From Varroa destructor (Eukaryota; Arthropoda; Arachnida; Mesostigmata; Varroidae), in the NCBI RefSeq assembly GCF_002443255.2, contig NW_019211454.1:8640248-8704247 (forward strand): a stretch of DNA of 64,000 nucleotides, read 5' to 3'. The notes below the pieces were generated by a model. That model worked only from the letters and a program-made list of their open reading frames with translations. It did no database searches and was not told the DNA's origin. A program made the translations under genes and the position numbers. Shown here piece after piece: positions 35,540 to 48,684 of the stretch (positions within the stretch are counted from its first letter, which is position 1; every line of letters begins with the position of its first letter).

Positions 35540-38500
35540 TGCGCCTATTTAATTACTAGTCGAGAGGCCTTTCACAATAGGATATATGCGGATCTGACTT
35601 GAGGCGCAAGATAAGAAATGGCCATAATCCTCTATCTTCTAACTCTGCTGGAACTTTGTTGATAACTCTTAGTTATCGTTTAGCGGAAACTAGCACCACA
35701 GGTAAGGCTGAAAAAGCAGTTCGACTTAAAGCTTATAAACCCATTAGCAAACATGACAAACTTGTCAAAGTTAGTAAATATATCAGCGATTAGATGGAAT
35801 GAATTTCCATTAGCCAGTTGATTAATCCGTGAACTCATTTTCGCGCTCAGTCTTACCACTTACGGCCTAGCGTAGTGACACACTTAACTCATGAAAGCAG
35901 TTGCCTATTTATGACACTGTTTTCTTCCATAGCACCCAGTGGCACTACGTTAACAATGAAGAAAAATGGATATGCCGTCCATTGAGATTCGTTTGACTCG
36001 TCGTGTGATCGTCGTTTCTTAAACGACGGACCCCTTTCGTAGATAACATTTGCTGCGAACACGTAAACCTTGAATAAACTGAGAGCGTATGGACAACTTC
36101 GTGGGTGAGGGCTATTTAGCAGCTATTGGCCGTTAGCGATCCGTGTGGACATTTGTGCGTTCGAATAGAGCCCACACAGTTGTGTCTATAGGGAGTGTCC
36201 ATATGGAATATGTGTATCACAATTTGTCGGTGTTGTATTCCGCCGTAGCGTATGCACTCAGCACAGCATGTCTCAATGAGGACACGATAAGACCATGTTT
36301 TCCCTTAACAAATTTAGGGAAGGCATAGATGTGCCTCTTTTCGACTGGGAGCAGGCCAGGTTTCTAGTCGGCAGTTAAACCTGATGGAAAATTTGAAGCA
36401 TCATTATGCCTAGACCCCCGATGATGACCAATTGCTGGACCAAGATGTCTATTCGACGCATACATGCTCGAACTAATTGGTTCAATTTATATAGCCGGAA
36501 TATATGTACGTTTGCCTAAGGACACTTTTACCGGACGCTTTGAACACAGTGAGGAACGATGTACTAAAATACAATTAACTTGTCGTCTTCCATATAGTTC
36601 CTAGTTAAACAGCTGGAAATTAATCAGAAGAGCAATATTCATTTGATATAGATCAGTTATATCTATTCAGGTTTGTCAGGTAACAGTCAGATATTTTAAT
36701 ATTATTACTCAACGAAAGCAAGAACACGGTAAATTTCAACACAATAGTTGATTTTTAGTAACCTGGGCGATGTTGCTGCCTAAATACTATTCAGATTTTC
36801 AGATAATATTTTCTTTTGCCAAAAAAAAAGAAAATATAGTTAGCAAAGACAATTGTTTGGAGATAAAACCAAATGTCTTATAGATACGTTCTGTGAAAGA
36901 CAATCTTTAATTTGGAACACCATTATAGATAAATACTTAACTATTCAATGCACGCTATTTAAACTCCGAAGTGTCCTTAGAACTTCTCAAGCGCATTTTT
37001 TTAAATCTTTTTTAATTTCTTTGGTACGAAATAAAGTTCGACAGTGAAAAAAACAAATCAGATATAAATGGTATCTCGGTCAGTTTTGCCTAATTATTAA
37101 TTCTAGCTAGCATAGACCATTTATTTATTGTCGAATTTACTGTGGGTTTCTTTAAAAAGGCGTTCTTAGATCATTTTATTTGTTCTACGATGAGGTGTAT
37201 AATTCGAAGTAACGATCTTTAGGAGAAATTGCAAATAACCTACGATCAGTTCATCAGCTTGAACCGCAGTGAGTTGGGTATCGAGCATTACACTAGAGGA
37301 AATGGACTTCATGTGTAATTTACATTTTTTTTTATTATAAAACTGTGCCATGTGGGCAACTTTTAAGTTATGAATGATCAGAACGGCTAATTGAAACAGA
37401 ATTGTTTTCATAGCTCAATAAATGACTTAATAATCGTATAGATTCATTTGTAATTCTGCATCTCGGCATCCTCGGTTGTCATCATTAGTTTTTTTACGTA
37501 GGTAGCAACTTTACTGTTCGGAGGGCGCGCTTTGCTCTGCTTTTTTTGAATGCTTGGCAAGGCTAAATATGGCAATGCGACAGAAATGTTATTTGTTATT
37601 TACTATAAGTTTCAATATATTCGTTTACGCGTTAGAAGCTCAGTTTCTGCTGAAACCTAAATATTTTTTTTATAGCGATACTTCTACTTCGTATAGGTTA
37701 GTTAAGCAACAGCTATATGTGTCAATCCAATGGATATAAAAATATTCGGCCAATTTTAGAATACGACCCGGTTTGGAATCTTTTTTTCAGCGTACTGCTG
37801 ATTCATGACTCCATTTGTCACGTTTTGTAACAACGCTGTTCAGTAGCACAGTTGGGAGTACATGTTAACACGCTCTCGGCCGCGTCAGATGTCACGCGGA
37901 TCTTCCTGGTCATAATTAGGACCAGACAGTGTCCGATGAGTATTAATGAATTGAGGAAACGAGCGGAGGTACTTGCCATAAATAATTGTATTCTCTAATA
38001 AACCCCATACGGGAACTATCTCAAAAACTTTTAAATTTAATTCGATTCTAGGACTCGTAACATAACTCTCCGGTGTTCTATATAGTGATTAACTTGCTTC
38101 GCCGTAAAGGGCTCTGTGTTTGTCATAAGAACTAACAAATATAGATAATAGTAACCGTAAAGACAACTGTTCGATGCAGCTATTGTGCGCCTGTAGCTTT
38201 TTAAAATTGTCAGAAAATGGGTTATCGAACTTATCCTAACTAATCGGTACAATATGTTTAGCATTACTTACATTTTCGTAATACGCGATAATCGGAAAAA
38301 TGATTAAAAAAAATAAATAAATAAATAAACCTTCAATATTACAATCGAAAGACAGATAGGTACTCATGTTTTTAGGTCTTCACGCCCTGCGTCACAAATG
38401 ATGGCAACTGCTAACGTCTAATGTCGAGTACGTAATTCAAAACTTGTTTAAAAGAAAAAAAAAAATAGAAATTTTTATGCGAATAAAAAACCCTATGACC

Positions 38501-38635
38501 GATTCATTATGAGGAATGATTTTTTTCAGTCGTTTTCAAAGTTTTCCTTTAAGGCTTGCAATAGACAGCACCAGTTTTTATAAATACTATGACAATTAAC
38601 ATACAGGCATTTACCTCGAAGCACTATAATATGTA
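35540..38635. other. Intergenic or intronic stretch
   Basis: Short open frames at 35599-35793 and 36143-36328 (+) are mildly coding-like; the first contains a strong donor (ACAG|GTAAGG). Neither has a good acceptor, so they are not called. A 12-bp-arm A/T hairpin lies at 36806-36837. An AAAT array is at 38311-38329. Confidence 0.35.
38311..38329. repeat. (AAAT)n microsatellite
   Basis: About five AAAT units in an A-rich tract. Confidence 0.9.
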
Positions 38636-38639
38636 TTTA

Positions 38640-39070
38640 TTATCGATGACGCCACATGACGTTTACAATAACCCGATACATCCGACTATTGAATGAAGCA
38701 AAACTAAGTTCAACGCTTGTGTGATCCTCATAACCTGTCGCCGCGTCGTCAGTTATCCGCACCTCTCGTAGAGGAAGAACTTCGACTGGCAGCCGATCTT
38801 GCCCGTGCTGGACGGAATTACCCACAGCCCTCCTCTCTAGATGAAGCTCAAAATCGTACGGAAATAGATTGTCAACCCGTAGCGGAATTTCAGCTGGAGG
38901 CTCTCTTGGGCTAATAACGTACGAACTTTCGCCATATTGAAAGGTCACCGTGATAATTTCATTTTGTACCTTTTCTCCATGGCAGAGATCATGGCTGTAG
39001 TTGCCATGGGCTTCTTCGGCGAAGCCAACTATTTCCAGCGAGAAGCTTCCCACAAAGGACTCGATGATTG
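38640..39070 (-). CDS. Candidate terminal exon, beta-rich C-terminal region, unrecognised
   Basis: On the - strand an acceptor (GTTACTTCGCTGTTTCAG) precedes 39070. About 142 codons run to TAA at 38640, and an AATAAA overlaps the stop (38636-38641 on the + strand). The region is clearly richer in GC than its flanks. The protein alternates hydrophobic and polar residues in a strand-like way (EIITVTFQYGESSYVISP; SVELSFASFNSRMYRVIVN), with one NxS site (NYS) and a lone Cys, so an extracellular beta-sandwich is plausible. It is probably joined to the exon at 39940-40164, though phases need GAG|TCC as acceptor or a missing small exon. Family not recognised. Confidence 0.45.
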
Positions 39071-39939
39071 CTGAAACAGCGAAGTAACACAGAGTAAGTG
39101 CGACTCAGCTTTCACGCAAAGCGTACATCAGCAAAATGAAGGTTGCTCAAGTTCCGCAAAACTACAATAGGATTAATTAAAATTGTCATATTGCGAGACC
39201 TGATCACTGAACACCGAATTATAATATATAGATTCTTCTAATTTTTTGATACCCTTATAATAAACTCATAATACCTCCTACGAATGGTATGCGGTTATTT
39301 TGTGCGGTTACACTATTTTGAACCAGTTAATACTAAATTCCTTACTTTTACGCGCAGATTAGTCACAATGAATGGAACTTAACATTTAATTGAAGTTCTT
39401 ATTCCTGTAGCAAAGCGTTTATAGTTGGTAGAAATTATTTCCCCAGTGCAAACGTGCCCTTCTGTCTTAGATGTGCTTTTACACTAATAATAGTTAATAG
39501 AATTTAAGGGAAAGCACTGCTTCTCATTTAGGGGCGTGGTAATTATGGTACGTAAAGCTACGTTTAAAATTTCCGAGAGCCAGGCCCGAGACGCAGAAGA
39601 TACATCTACGTTTCTTTTATTCCCACTTGATTTATCTGTGCATAAAGGCTTCCGTACCACGTAGCCGAGGAATATGACGGACCGCATCGTAAATGCCACT
39701 AGCCGAATAACTTATCCGTGTAGAATCCCCTATTGTTAGACGCATTGTGATTACGTTCTGTAATAGCAAACCAAGCAACGGTGGTCTTTAAGCGCATTGA
39801 AGTGGGTCAGCACATGTTTCACTGATGTAAAATCTCCTGGCCTTGAAACAGAAAATCCATTCTGTGCAAACTTTGTCTATTTCATTTTATATGCTATGCA
39901 TATATCTCATTTATATTTACCTCACAATCGTGTACGTAC

Positions 39940-40164
39940 CTCAAGAAAATCAGCCGTTTCAGCAGCGCTAGCCAGAACCTGAAGGAACAATTCAATATCT
40001 GTTCGAGAACAATCTCCATGGCGTCGAAATGCTTCTCGCTCAAAAAACAGCTCAGCATAGGGGAAAACACTTTTGACGAAACGGTAAAATGTTAGCGTCG
40101 CAAACGACACCATTGGTATTTGAACCGGGTCCACATTTGTACCTTCAGCCAGGGTGGCTTCCTA
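39940..40164 (-). CDS. Candidate internal exon upstream of 38640-39070, helical, unrecognised
   Basis: On the - strand an acceptor (TTGTCCTGACTAG) precedes the first codon, the frame begins directly after that TAG, and a strong donor GAG|GTACGT follows (39939 downward), phase 0. Seventy-five coding-like codons (FATLTFYRFVKSVFPYAELF, then CSRTDIELFLQVLASAAETA) look like an alpha-helical bundle. It lies 0.87 kb upstream of the candidate terminal exon on the same strand, so the two probably belong to one gene. No family recognised. Confidence 0.4.
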
Positions 40165-43100
40165 GTCAGGACAATATTTTACCGTAGGTCGTATTGCGAT
40201 GTCGACCGCACGATCACCATCTCGTTATTGTCGTTCTCGCGAGTTATGGACCTACGAAGCCCTCTAATGGCAAATGACCATTTGAACTATCAGCTGTTCG
40301 ATGATACACAGACCTCGTGAAGCTGAGTGGGCATACTTATAATTTAAGTAGCACAAGTTGGGCATTCTGAGGTTTTAGCTGGCGTCGACGTAATGAGTAT
40401 ATCGTCGGAGCTCGTTAGTGTGAAAATGTAAGTACCTTTGAATCTACTTATATATTTCTAATAAACGTCGCTCTACGTCGGTTCATGAGACCATGGACAC
40501 TTAACTCGAGTTTTACACCGGAAATTGCCTTTAGACGTTGTTTCAAACGGCTGGCTTTCACTACAAAACAAAACGTGTACGCGCCCGGTTTTAAGCCTAG
40601 ACTACCACATGTTTCCTTTAATTGGTGCGTAAGCAAGTTTGATGTTCCCAAGCGGTCATTTTTCAAGTGCAATACAAATACAATGTTGCCTAGTTTCGGT
40701 GGCTGAACAAGAATCCTCCGTGAGTAGAGGAACTATGGGCTCAATGCTTTGGATAGAGAGAGATGCGAAACATTGGTTCTGTTGCAAAATCCAGTAAGGC
40801 TCAATGATCTACATAATTTATCATATTGCTGACAGCTACATGCACACTATCTGATGCAAACGTAACCGGATATAGATCGAGCTTCAATAGAGGACATTGC
40901 CCGGAGATGCGCATGCGCTTATACTAGTCGTCCTGAAACTGCCTGCTCAGACGGGACAAAAACTAGCGACGGACAGGACTGACATGAAGGTGAATATCGT
41001 TTGAGATGAATCATTTAATCACTATGGCAGTCAAGTGTTCCAATCCAAGATGCCCCCTCCCGCTTATAACCGCTAAACTAGCTCATTACGCATGCTATTT
41101 TAAGATATACTATTTTAGAAAATAGTTTTCCCTTTTATTTTAGCAAAAAGGATATTGTGCTACAACGGTATTTGGAATGGTCTCTGTATTGTGTTTTTAT
41201 TTTGTTTCGTATATTACCTATTTTCCCTTCTACCAGGCTCACGTGGGTTTTGTGTTTCGCGGATAGAAACCGAAGAAACACCAACATTATTTATGAAGTA
41301 GTATAAAATTCACTTGTTCATTTTAGTATAGAAAAGATGGAAACATTTGATGTTTAGGTACGTATGTAATTGATTTTTTTTATTGGCAGGCGTACACATT
41401 AGAGAAGCTAACTGCTTGAAGCATGTTAGGTAGATGTAGGGTTTTGAGAACGACAAGCGATAGTGCGTGACCAGTCTATTTAATTATAACTATTATGATT
41501 TATATGGCGATATGTGGAAAGGAACCAATTGCGTTGATTCCTGTCCTTTTTTCCATACGTTCGCATTTGAATTATTTAATATTTCGATGCGTATCGAATC
41601 GGGCAAAAGCGCGACTTCAGACAGTTTCAGGCTGTGTTTCCAAGCGTAGAGGAAGGTAACATATGATTGTCCGTCTCGAGACTGGACGTGGCAGCTGATG
41701 GAAGAACAGCTGGAAGTCTATGTAGCCATATTGTTCGTGTCGATAACGGACAAGGCAATCGCTGGTGCGTCTATGCCGTGTAAATGTAACAAATATTGTC
41801 CATATCAAGCTGAAGTTGTTTTTTTGCCGAGAGTAAATAATGATAGAAGCGTGCAGAACGCGTCATTCTTCCTTAAAACAATGAGCTACAAAGGTATTTC
41901 GTTGAATAATGCGGATAAATTTAAGCCACATCTTGTTGGTCTTTTACATGTTATCCCTTCTGTAAAGAAGGAAGTGCGTTCTTATGACCGATTACACCTA
42001 GCTGACACGTGTTAGTAAAATAGGAAAAACGTGTGATCTGAAGCAGCTACATGTTCACCTTATACGCTTATACACTTCAATTCGCCCCCTAATAAATGCT
42101 GACGTAGTAATGCCCTTAAAACAACTGGAGTTGACTTTGGTATTTCGGCGCGCGTTTTTCCTAAGCTCGTATCTAGTTTATAAAAGCTCGGGCTAGAAGC
42201 TTGAATGAGCTAGAATGGTCTCATAGCAATAATTGTTTTGGTGGTGGATGGTGTCGACGTAGCAGACTGCTTCATAATTCAGCCTTACCCAACAAATAGT
42301 ATCGATTGCCAATGCTTCACCGAAAAAAGGCTACAGTTGACGCTTACGAGGTAATAGTTTGACTTTTTTTTTGCTGGATAATTAGTTCAGAGCTGAAATA
42401 GCTCATAGAAACTATGAGGACTGCATATAATTGCGGGAATCTCTGTGTTTCAAGCTGTGCATCGAGCAGACGGCTGGAAAGCTCTGTGTCTGTCTACGCC
42501 CGGATTCGAACCTAGATTATATAGTATATATAGAACCCAAGACCATAAGGTCATCGTCAAACTACAACAGCAACGCCGTCAGTGTCACTGTCTGAGATAG
42601 ATGTTCATAACTAAACGCTCAGCTGCTGGTGGCATTGACTATAACAGAGCTCATATCATAGTCATCGACCTTAATGGGGGCCGAACAATTAATAAATATT
42701 GATCAAATAATATAGTTTGACAGAGAGGAAACGTACGTCATAGTTCTATTTTTAGTGGAAATGATCTGACTGATTTGTACTAGGTATGATGTCGAGCTTA
42801 ATTTCGCTCCTATTAACTGTTTCGCTATTATTTAGAATATATTACAGATGTAATATACACATTATTTAACTGAGATCAGAATAGGACTCTGTTCTATACG
42901 AGTTGTCTGGACGGGATAGGTTGCAATGGAACAGGACGCAAGTAATTTGGGGCGTAACTAAAACGCGTGAAAAAAAAGATTCGTGACATCAGCTAATAAA
43001 GCGGCACCCACTAACTGTCTTAAATAGTGCTGTCACGTGGAGAATTACGCCGAAAGGTAGATCAGGAAAGATAAGGGGAAATTTCTGCAATTGCCGGATT

Positions 43101-43960
43101 CCTATAGACTGTAGTTAATTACCCGTATACCGTCTACATTGCTGGCTTACGAAGATGGTAACAATTAAATGAACCATCAATGAAATAGATGAACAACAAC
43201 CGAATTGTTGACATCCGAATCGTGGACGGCCATTATTTGAGCAGAGCGTACTGAGCGTATAGATAAAACTGCCGAACTTTTGCATTACTTAGAAGAACAT
43301 CTTATAAGCAGCGGTATAATTTTCTATGACGCTTTTCAAATAGCCAGTTAGTCATATTTTTGTTACTGGTACTTTAAAATCAGTCATCGAAAGTAATAAT
43401 TCCATTATGGAATCGGTAAAAAAACAACCAACTAATGGGTGATCAATCATTATACGCGTTCGGTCCAGGTTGAATTAGCTCATGTTGTGATCTTACTTGT
43501 CCAGAATATTCTATCATAAAACGAAGCTACTATAAATTTCGTCTCTGATCTACTTGGAAAGTTTGTCCTTTCGGCGTTCGCTAAAAACGTTACCTCTAAA
43601 ACTGGTAGTGAGTGCTGCTTTGTGGCCTGATATCATGAAACTTTTTTAACATTCTCTAGTGTTGTATATTTAGTCATGGAATGGAAGGCGTCGTCCTTTT
43701 TTGTGTAAGCATAAAATACTTACATCGATAGGACTTACCTATTCCACCCAGAAAAAAATTCAATTCGCATGTATTAGGTTATTCCAAGCGAAGTCGATGG
43801 ACTTTGAAATTGGATGGCCTCTAAGCTGGTTAAGCTAGAACGGCCTTTTCAATATGCGTTGGACGTATTCTTCTTTATTTTTTGCGCACCAATCCCAGCG
43901 CTCTGGCAGCTTCAGGACAAGAGCTATATGCCTACCATTCGCGAAATGCTTCTGTAATGG
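40165..43960. other. No supported gene; SINE fragment and weak ORFs
   Basis: The + strand frame 41698-42015 (105 codons) and the - strand frame 40448-40672 are the best open frames, but neither has splice sites or composition convincing enough to call. A SINE copy lies at 42440-42590. Confidence 0.35.
42440..42590 (-). mobile_element. tRNA-derived SINE copy with a near-intact B-box
   Basis: On the - strand TAGGTTCGAATCCGGGCG is an almost perfect tRNA B-box, preceded by an A-box-like GCTGTTGTAGTTTGA about 55 bases earlier; a TATATATACTATATAAT insertion separates the arms. The body (GTAGACAGAC, then CCAGCCGTCTGCTCGATG) matches the copy at 34730-34780. The cloverleaf is broken, so this is not a functional tRNA. 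Confidence 0.55.
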
Positions 43961-43967
43961 TCTGTAT

Positions 43968-44060
43968 TTATTGTTTCATTTTTGGCAAGTGTCTCATGGC
44001 AGCAGACAAGTCGGATCCCCACCGAAATCGATTCTCCCCAGGACGATGCCATTCTCTCGC
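43968..44060 (-). CDS. Candidate small terminal exon, basic, unrecognised
   Basis: A strong acceptor on the - strand (GTAGTCTGATCTCTACCAG) leads into 30 codons of coding-like sequence (REWHRPGENRFRWGSDLSAA) ending at TAA, with AATAAA overlapping the stop (43967-43972 on the + strand). Both acceptor and poly(A) signal support a last exon. The longer + strand frame over the same bases (43854-44090) is probably its antisense shadow. No upstream partner identified. Confidence 0.3.
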   Translation of the reverse strand, partial: AREWHRPGENRFRWGSDLSAAMRHLPKMKQ

Positions 44061-44466
44061 CTGGTAGAGATCAGACTACGTCTTGCCTAGAACGACGGTT
44101 TGCTCCAAGCGTGTTTTTTGTGAACCGCATGAATTACACGTGAAATACGTGGACACTTTTTTTTTTTAACTGACCTGAAGTCAATTCACGCAGGCTAATC
44201 TACCTGGCTTCTGCATTTTCAGTATTCGGATTATAACTCTGTGTCGGAGCACGGTAGTTTCTTGTGGTCACAGCATCCAGCCATACCACAATTATAGAAA
44301 TATAGGATACGATGAGTTATCACAGATTCCCATAGCCGTACTTTTTCAAAATGAGCTCTAAAAAACTGTAAACACTTTCACACGGACGTGGACACAGCAC
44401 GCAGTAAATGTACGGCTACTAGTTACCTCAAGCATGTTCGTGCACCTTAGGCTGGGATCATCTATT

Positions 44467-44530
44467 CTCTCCGTGGTGTAGTAGTAACATGTTTGGCTAC
44501 TAGACCTAAAACATGTAAGGTAATTCCGTA
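44467..44530 (+). mobile_element. tRNA-like SINE head, degenerate
   Basis: CTCCGTGGTGTAGTAGTAACATG is a good A-box/D-arm sequence and GGCTACTAGACC resembles an anticodon arm, but the expected B-box is eroded (AAGGTAATTCCG). No folding cloverleaf. Confidence 0.4.
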
Positions 44531-46620
44531 GTTATCTAAGCAGAGAGGGAAAAATAGAGCAAACCAACCGACGATTACGGGGCGTAATGCCCGAGGAGGA
44601 AGCTACACTGAAACAAATGGGGCTTTAATAGAAGAGCCCTACAGCGAAGTAATGCTGTGGTCTCTAGAGTGCTCGCACTTTGGAGAGTCAAAGGAAGCCT
44701 TTTATCGGCCTGGGATAGCAAAATTTAGTGGCTGTTAGGTTAGTGAGCTTCCGAACGTACCTTTTGATGCCTGAACGGGATAATTATTGGCTAATTAGTA
44801 CTAACTAAGTAATACTGTACGTAAGACTCGGACGCGTTACGTTGGCAGCATGTGAGGCAAAGGGTAGCTCAAGCTCACAAGATATCTGTTTTAAGACGAC
44901 GCTGTTCAAAATTATAACGGAGCTTCAGCTTTTTTAAACTATTATTCTCGAGTTAGAGAAATAATCATTAGTACTTTAACGGGAAAACATGTAATAACTA
45001 AATCGGCTTAAAATTAGATGTTGTACTTGTTGTTAAGCGGTGTCTCACACAGTTGGTCGTTAGCATAAAATAAAGTAAATCTACGCTTAATTTCGAATCT
45101 AGAACCCTAAACAAATAGCTATGATACAGTTGTTGATTTAGACACTTATGCAGTACTGTTACATAAAATAGTACCTTCTGCTATATTTGAGGGACAATTT
45201 TTGGATAAATTATGATCCGTTATAAATAAACTGTTGTTTTTGTTTAAATGTATTATTCTACTGTAATTTTGTGCTCATTACTACCTAATTGTTTCTACCC
45301 ACCTAAGCAGAAAATAGAGCTCGTTTGCTTCTAGCAAACAACTAAAGCTAGCAACAAGTTGTATTAAGTACTCGTATACTCACACAAAAGCTTTGTAAAG
45401 TTCCTCAATAATTTTTCAGATCTCTTAATAATAGGATCCACAGTTTTTATTGTAATCAAAGTGAGGATATGTCTGTCACTCAGACACGTGTATTGACCTG
45501 TGGCCCACTAATAAAAAGGTCGAGCGTTAGCTCCACTGTCTCTCAGTCGTTAAATAGACTACAAACAGATTTCGAAGTTATATCAAACATACCCCGAACC
45601 ATGGCCCAAGCTGATGGAGGGGTCAGGGGTTTAGTGGGTGAGAGTCCCACAGTACCGGACACAACACAATTCAGTGATGTCCGGTCTGCATAATGCATTT
45701 GCCCTTAACCTCCAACAAAAAAATAAAGACTACAAACAGAGCAAAGCGTCCCCTACACCTAAACACAATTTTGGTGGCTAATTAACGCTGAGCTATTTTT
45801 TTTTTTTAATATAACGGTGCTAAGTGGAGAAAGGGTCCGGATAGGTCTTATTTAATCCTTTTCGCAAATAAGTTACTGTGCTATTTCCTAAGATTGTTCT
45901 TCGGAAATTACGACATTATACTGTAAACATTGTACGCAGCTTGCTATGTAGACACACGCCGAAGCATAGCAATCAGGTTTAAACGAGGAGCTTATCGACT
46001 GACGAAGTGTAAGGAGGCTCAAACGCCGATGATGAATTTTGAAAGAATGAAGGCAAAAAGAAAAATCGAGACAAAATTCTTTTCTAAAAACCGTTTGGTT
46101 GCATTGTCAACAAAGTTTATGTTGATTACGTATCATAGGATCTATTATTGTATTCATTTAAATTCAGGAACAATCTTCAACTCGATTAGACAGGTTACGT
46201 CTACTTCTGTTTATCCAGTTACTTTGACTACTAGAAGTTGGCATTAGGATAAGCTCAATAGTACATCTACTCTGTGTGTTTATTTTATCAACGCAGACCA
46301 TTTGTTTGCTGTAAGAAAAATTCAGCCACCATATAGGCGGTCCTTATAATTAGAGAGACGTAATACAAATCATTTTTCCAGTGAACATCCCGTATTTTCT
46401 TCTGCTTCGCCAATTCTAATCGTCTGCTCTAAGCGAGTACGTGTCAAAGGTAACGAAATATTTCTATTATCCTAGCGTTATTTTTTAGTATTTAGAGTAA
46501 GTTTTTTTTACCTTAAGTTAGGACTAAATGGAACGTCCACATCATTATCCTACTAAGCCGTTCATACGAGCAAGGTCATTTTTTTATTACATCTAACACA
46601 CGTTGCAATAAGGGTAGTTT
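44531..46620. other. No supported gene
   Basis: AT-rich apart from 45470-45700, where a GC-richer patch contains an open frame (MAQADGGVRGLVGE) and an 8-bp-arm hairpin (ACCGGACA ... TGTCCGGT). The phrase GGGGTTTAGTGGGTGAGAGTCC resembles 3' tails of some non-LTR retrotransposons, which I cannot confirm. Confidence 0.3.
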
Positions 46621-46638
46621 CTTTATACACATTTAGTT

Positions 46639-46836
46639 ATGGCTTTGTTTATTCCTAGGGATGACCTAATCTGCTTATTAGCTCATATAGAAAAGCAGAG
46701 GATTCAAAAGGCTCGACAACTGCCAGAGAACCTTGGACGAATAGATATACCTTTATGGTTAGAAATGTGCCAAAATTATAGAAGATTCTGGTTTCGCGAG
46801 GATCGAAAACAATCGAGGAACCTAAAAATTGCCTAG
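46639..46836 (+). CDS. Candidate small ORF or terminal exon, unrecognised
   Basis: A complete ATG-to-TAG frame of 65 codons with G at -3 and +4. Inside it lies a very good acceptor (GGCTTTGTTTATTCCTAG, ending 46658), so the true exon may start at 46659 in phase 2. Sequence is coding-like and helical (LAHIEKQRIQKARQLPENLG, then PLWLEMCQNYRRFWFRED). No poly(A) consensus is close. Family not recognised. Confidence 0.3.
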   Translation: MALFIPRDDLICLLAHIEKQRIQKARQLPENLGRIDIPLWLEMCQNYRRFWFREDRKQSRNLKIA

Positions 46837-47371
46837 AGATATGCTAGCTTCATCGAACTGTTGCTTCTTACAAATGTATAAAGGGTTCTTTAAATTAAGA
46901 CTATGACATAAATACAAGTAACATAACCTTTGAATTCATTTAATTTTAAATATATTTTATTCTTATATATTAACAGTTATCCCATCTACTCGTCCGATCC
47001 AATAGCAGATAATGGAAAAAAGCAACTCAGTAGATAATTACATTTAATGTTTACACTTTTCGAGTACGTATAGACAAAAATATATAATAATAATTAATGA
47101 AGAGAGACCGTGTATCGGTAACTGTGTATAAAAAATGGTAAAGTAAGTGCCCGTAGTGATTGGGAGATTAGATAGGGCATCGCTTCAGCGATTTCAATGA
47201 AAGACAAGTACAATTTATGGGTGCTTTTTCTACAGTTATGACTTTTGTCAGCCATAAGTTCAAGATGCTCTAAGGTAAGTCAGATTTGTATTCATAGACA
47301 ATAACGAGTTGAGGTTGTCCTACTAAAGGAAGAGATTACCCCTTCGTATACTGACAATGTTTTTCGCATAA

Positions 47372-47578
47372 TTATATCTTATCCTTTTGCCTATATATTA
47401 TTTCCCAGGGCAGGACAACATAGATTGACATGAGTAAGAGCGCGGCGGTCATTAATGTAGTCATCGGTATATCTCCGTGATCAAGGAAAAGTACAGTATT
47501 GCCTAGAACGATTTTTTCAGGGTGCACCAGCAGGTCCAAAGTAACAGCCCTTTTTTCACTTTTCAAATGTTTTTTCAT
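47372..47578 (-). CDS. Weak candidate exon with one hydrophobic helix
   Basis: A 68-codon - strand frame with a hydrophobic segment (MTTLMTAALLLMSIYVVL) after a basic N-terminus. It lies 1.1 kb downstream of the candidate secreted peptide at 48685-48972 on the same strand. No splice sites or poly(A) signal settle it. Confidence 0.18.
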   Translation of the reverse strand: MKKHLKSEKRAVTLDLLVHPEKIVLGNTVLFLDHGDIPMTTLMTAALLLMSIYVVLPWEIIYRQKDKI

Positions 47579-47812
47579 TGAGCACTTTTCACTTTAAACA
47601 TTTAGCGGGGAAAAACTTCCCGTCGGTCTTCCGAGAACGTGTTCGCTCAATGTGATGAATGCTTTACCAGGACATATTGGGACATCCTAGGACATGAAAA
47701 GAGCGCACTTCGCCATGAACTAAAGTGGATTTTAATGGGATTCCAAAGTTATAACGAATTTGATCTACAGACCGCTTTTTAATCGCATAGCTGACTAAAA
47801 TAGAATGGCTAC

Positions 47813-47892
47813 ATTTGTCTAGGTGTTAGATAATACGGCTATATTAGTAGGTCTTCTGCCTGCAACATGTCGGGTTCGATAGCTGCGGCAGT
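47813..47892 (+). mobile_element. tRNA-like SINE fragment
   Basis: TGTCGGGTTCGATAGC is a recognisable B-box. TAGGTGTTAGATAATACGG upstream resembles a worn A-box at the right distance, and AGGTCTTCTGCCTGC resembles an anticodon arm. Too damaged for a tRNA gene. Confidence 0.4.
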
Positions 47893-48684
47893 AATATCAT
47901 ATTTGTATTTGTACTTTGTATTGTACGTTTATTAAGATGAGTTGTAACACACAAGATACAATCCAAGACCCATTGATATGATGCCACGCTCGCCGATGCT
48001 CGTATGGGCATTTGGATAAGCAGCAGTGGGATTAAGCTGTTGAAATGCTTATGAGTACTCGGGAGATCAAGCGGACATTTATAGAGTCATAACGAAATTG
48101 TCCGAATGTGACAAACCCGTTACCACTAAAGAACAACGATCACCAATGTCAAAGGGGCTATAGAAGCTGAATCGGATGGCTCGATATCCGCCAGGAGGCA
48201 CAAGCGTCAAACAGGATAGGTGAGACGAAGTGCAAGCAGAGGTTCATAAGGGTAAATGTAACAGTAACTTGTCCTCTTCCACAGTGCTACTAATATCAAG
48301 GTACGAAAAGGTGCGTTAATATCTATAAACAAGACAATACAAAAAAACAAAAAAACCACGAGATGTCCACACTTTTTAACATTGTCTCATCGGTACTTTT
48401 CTTGGCGAACAGAAATGTTGGAGAAACCGATTGGGTGGTCGATCGTAACCGAAGAAACAGTCGGCGGTCATATAGTAAAAGGCATTTATTACCTATATGC
48501 CTTCTGGGAATTTGTGTGAAACATAAAATGATGCATGTAGGTACTTTCAGTTACTATAAATACTACAAAACGGGTACGCTGTGTTGCGGATCGCGACCTA
48601 GCTGCTTATAGAATTTTTTTTTTATAGGTACAGAACGAGTCGTGTGGGCATTTCAACCATACTGGCAAAATAAATTAGGTATTC

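Noticed and set aside
42440..42590. Functional tRNA gene on the - strand
   Set aside because: The B-box is good, but the A-box arm is broken by an AT insertion and no acceptor stem pairs; it matches another SINE copy instead.
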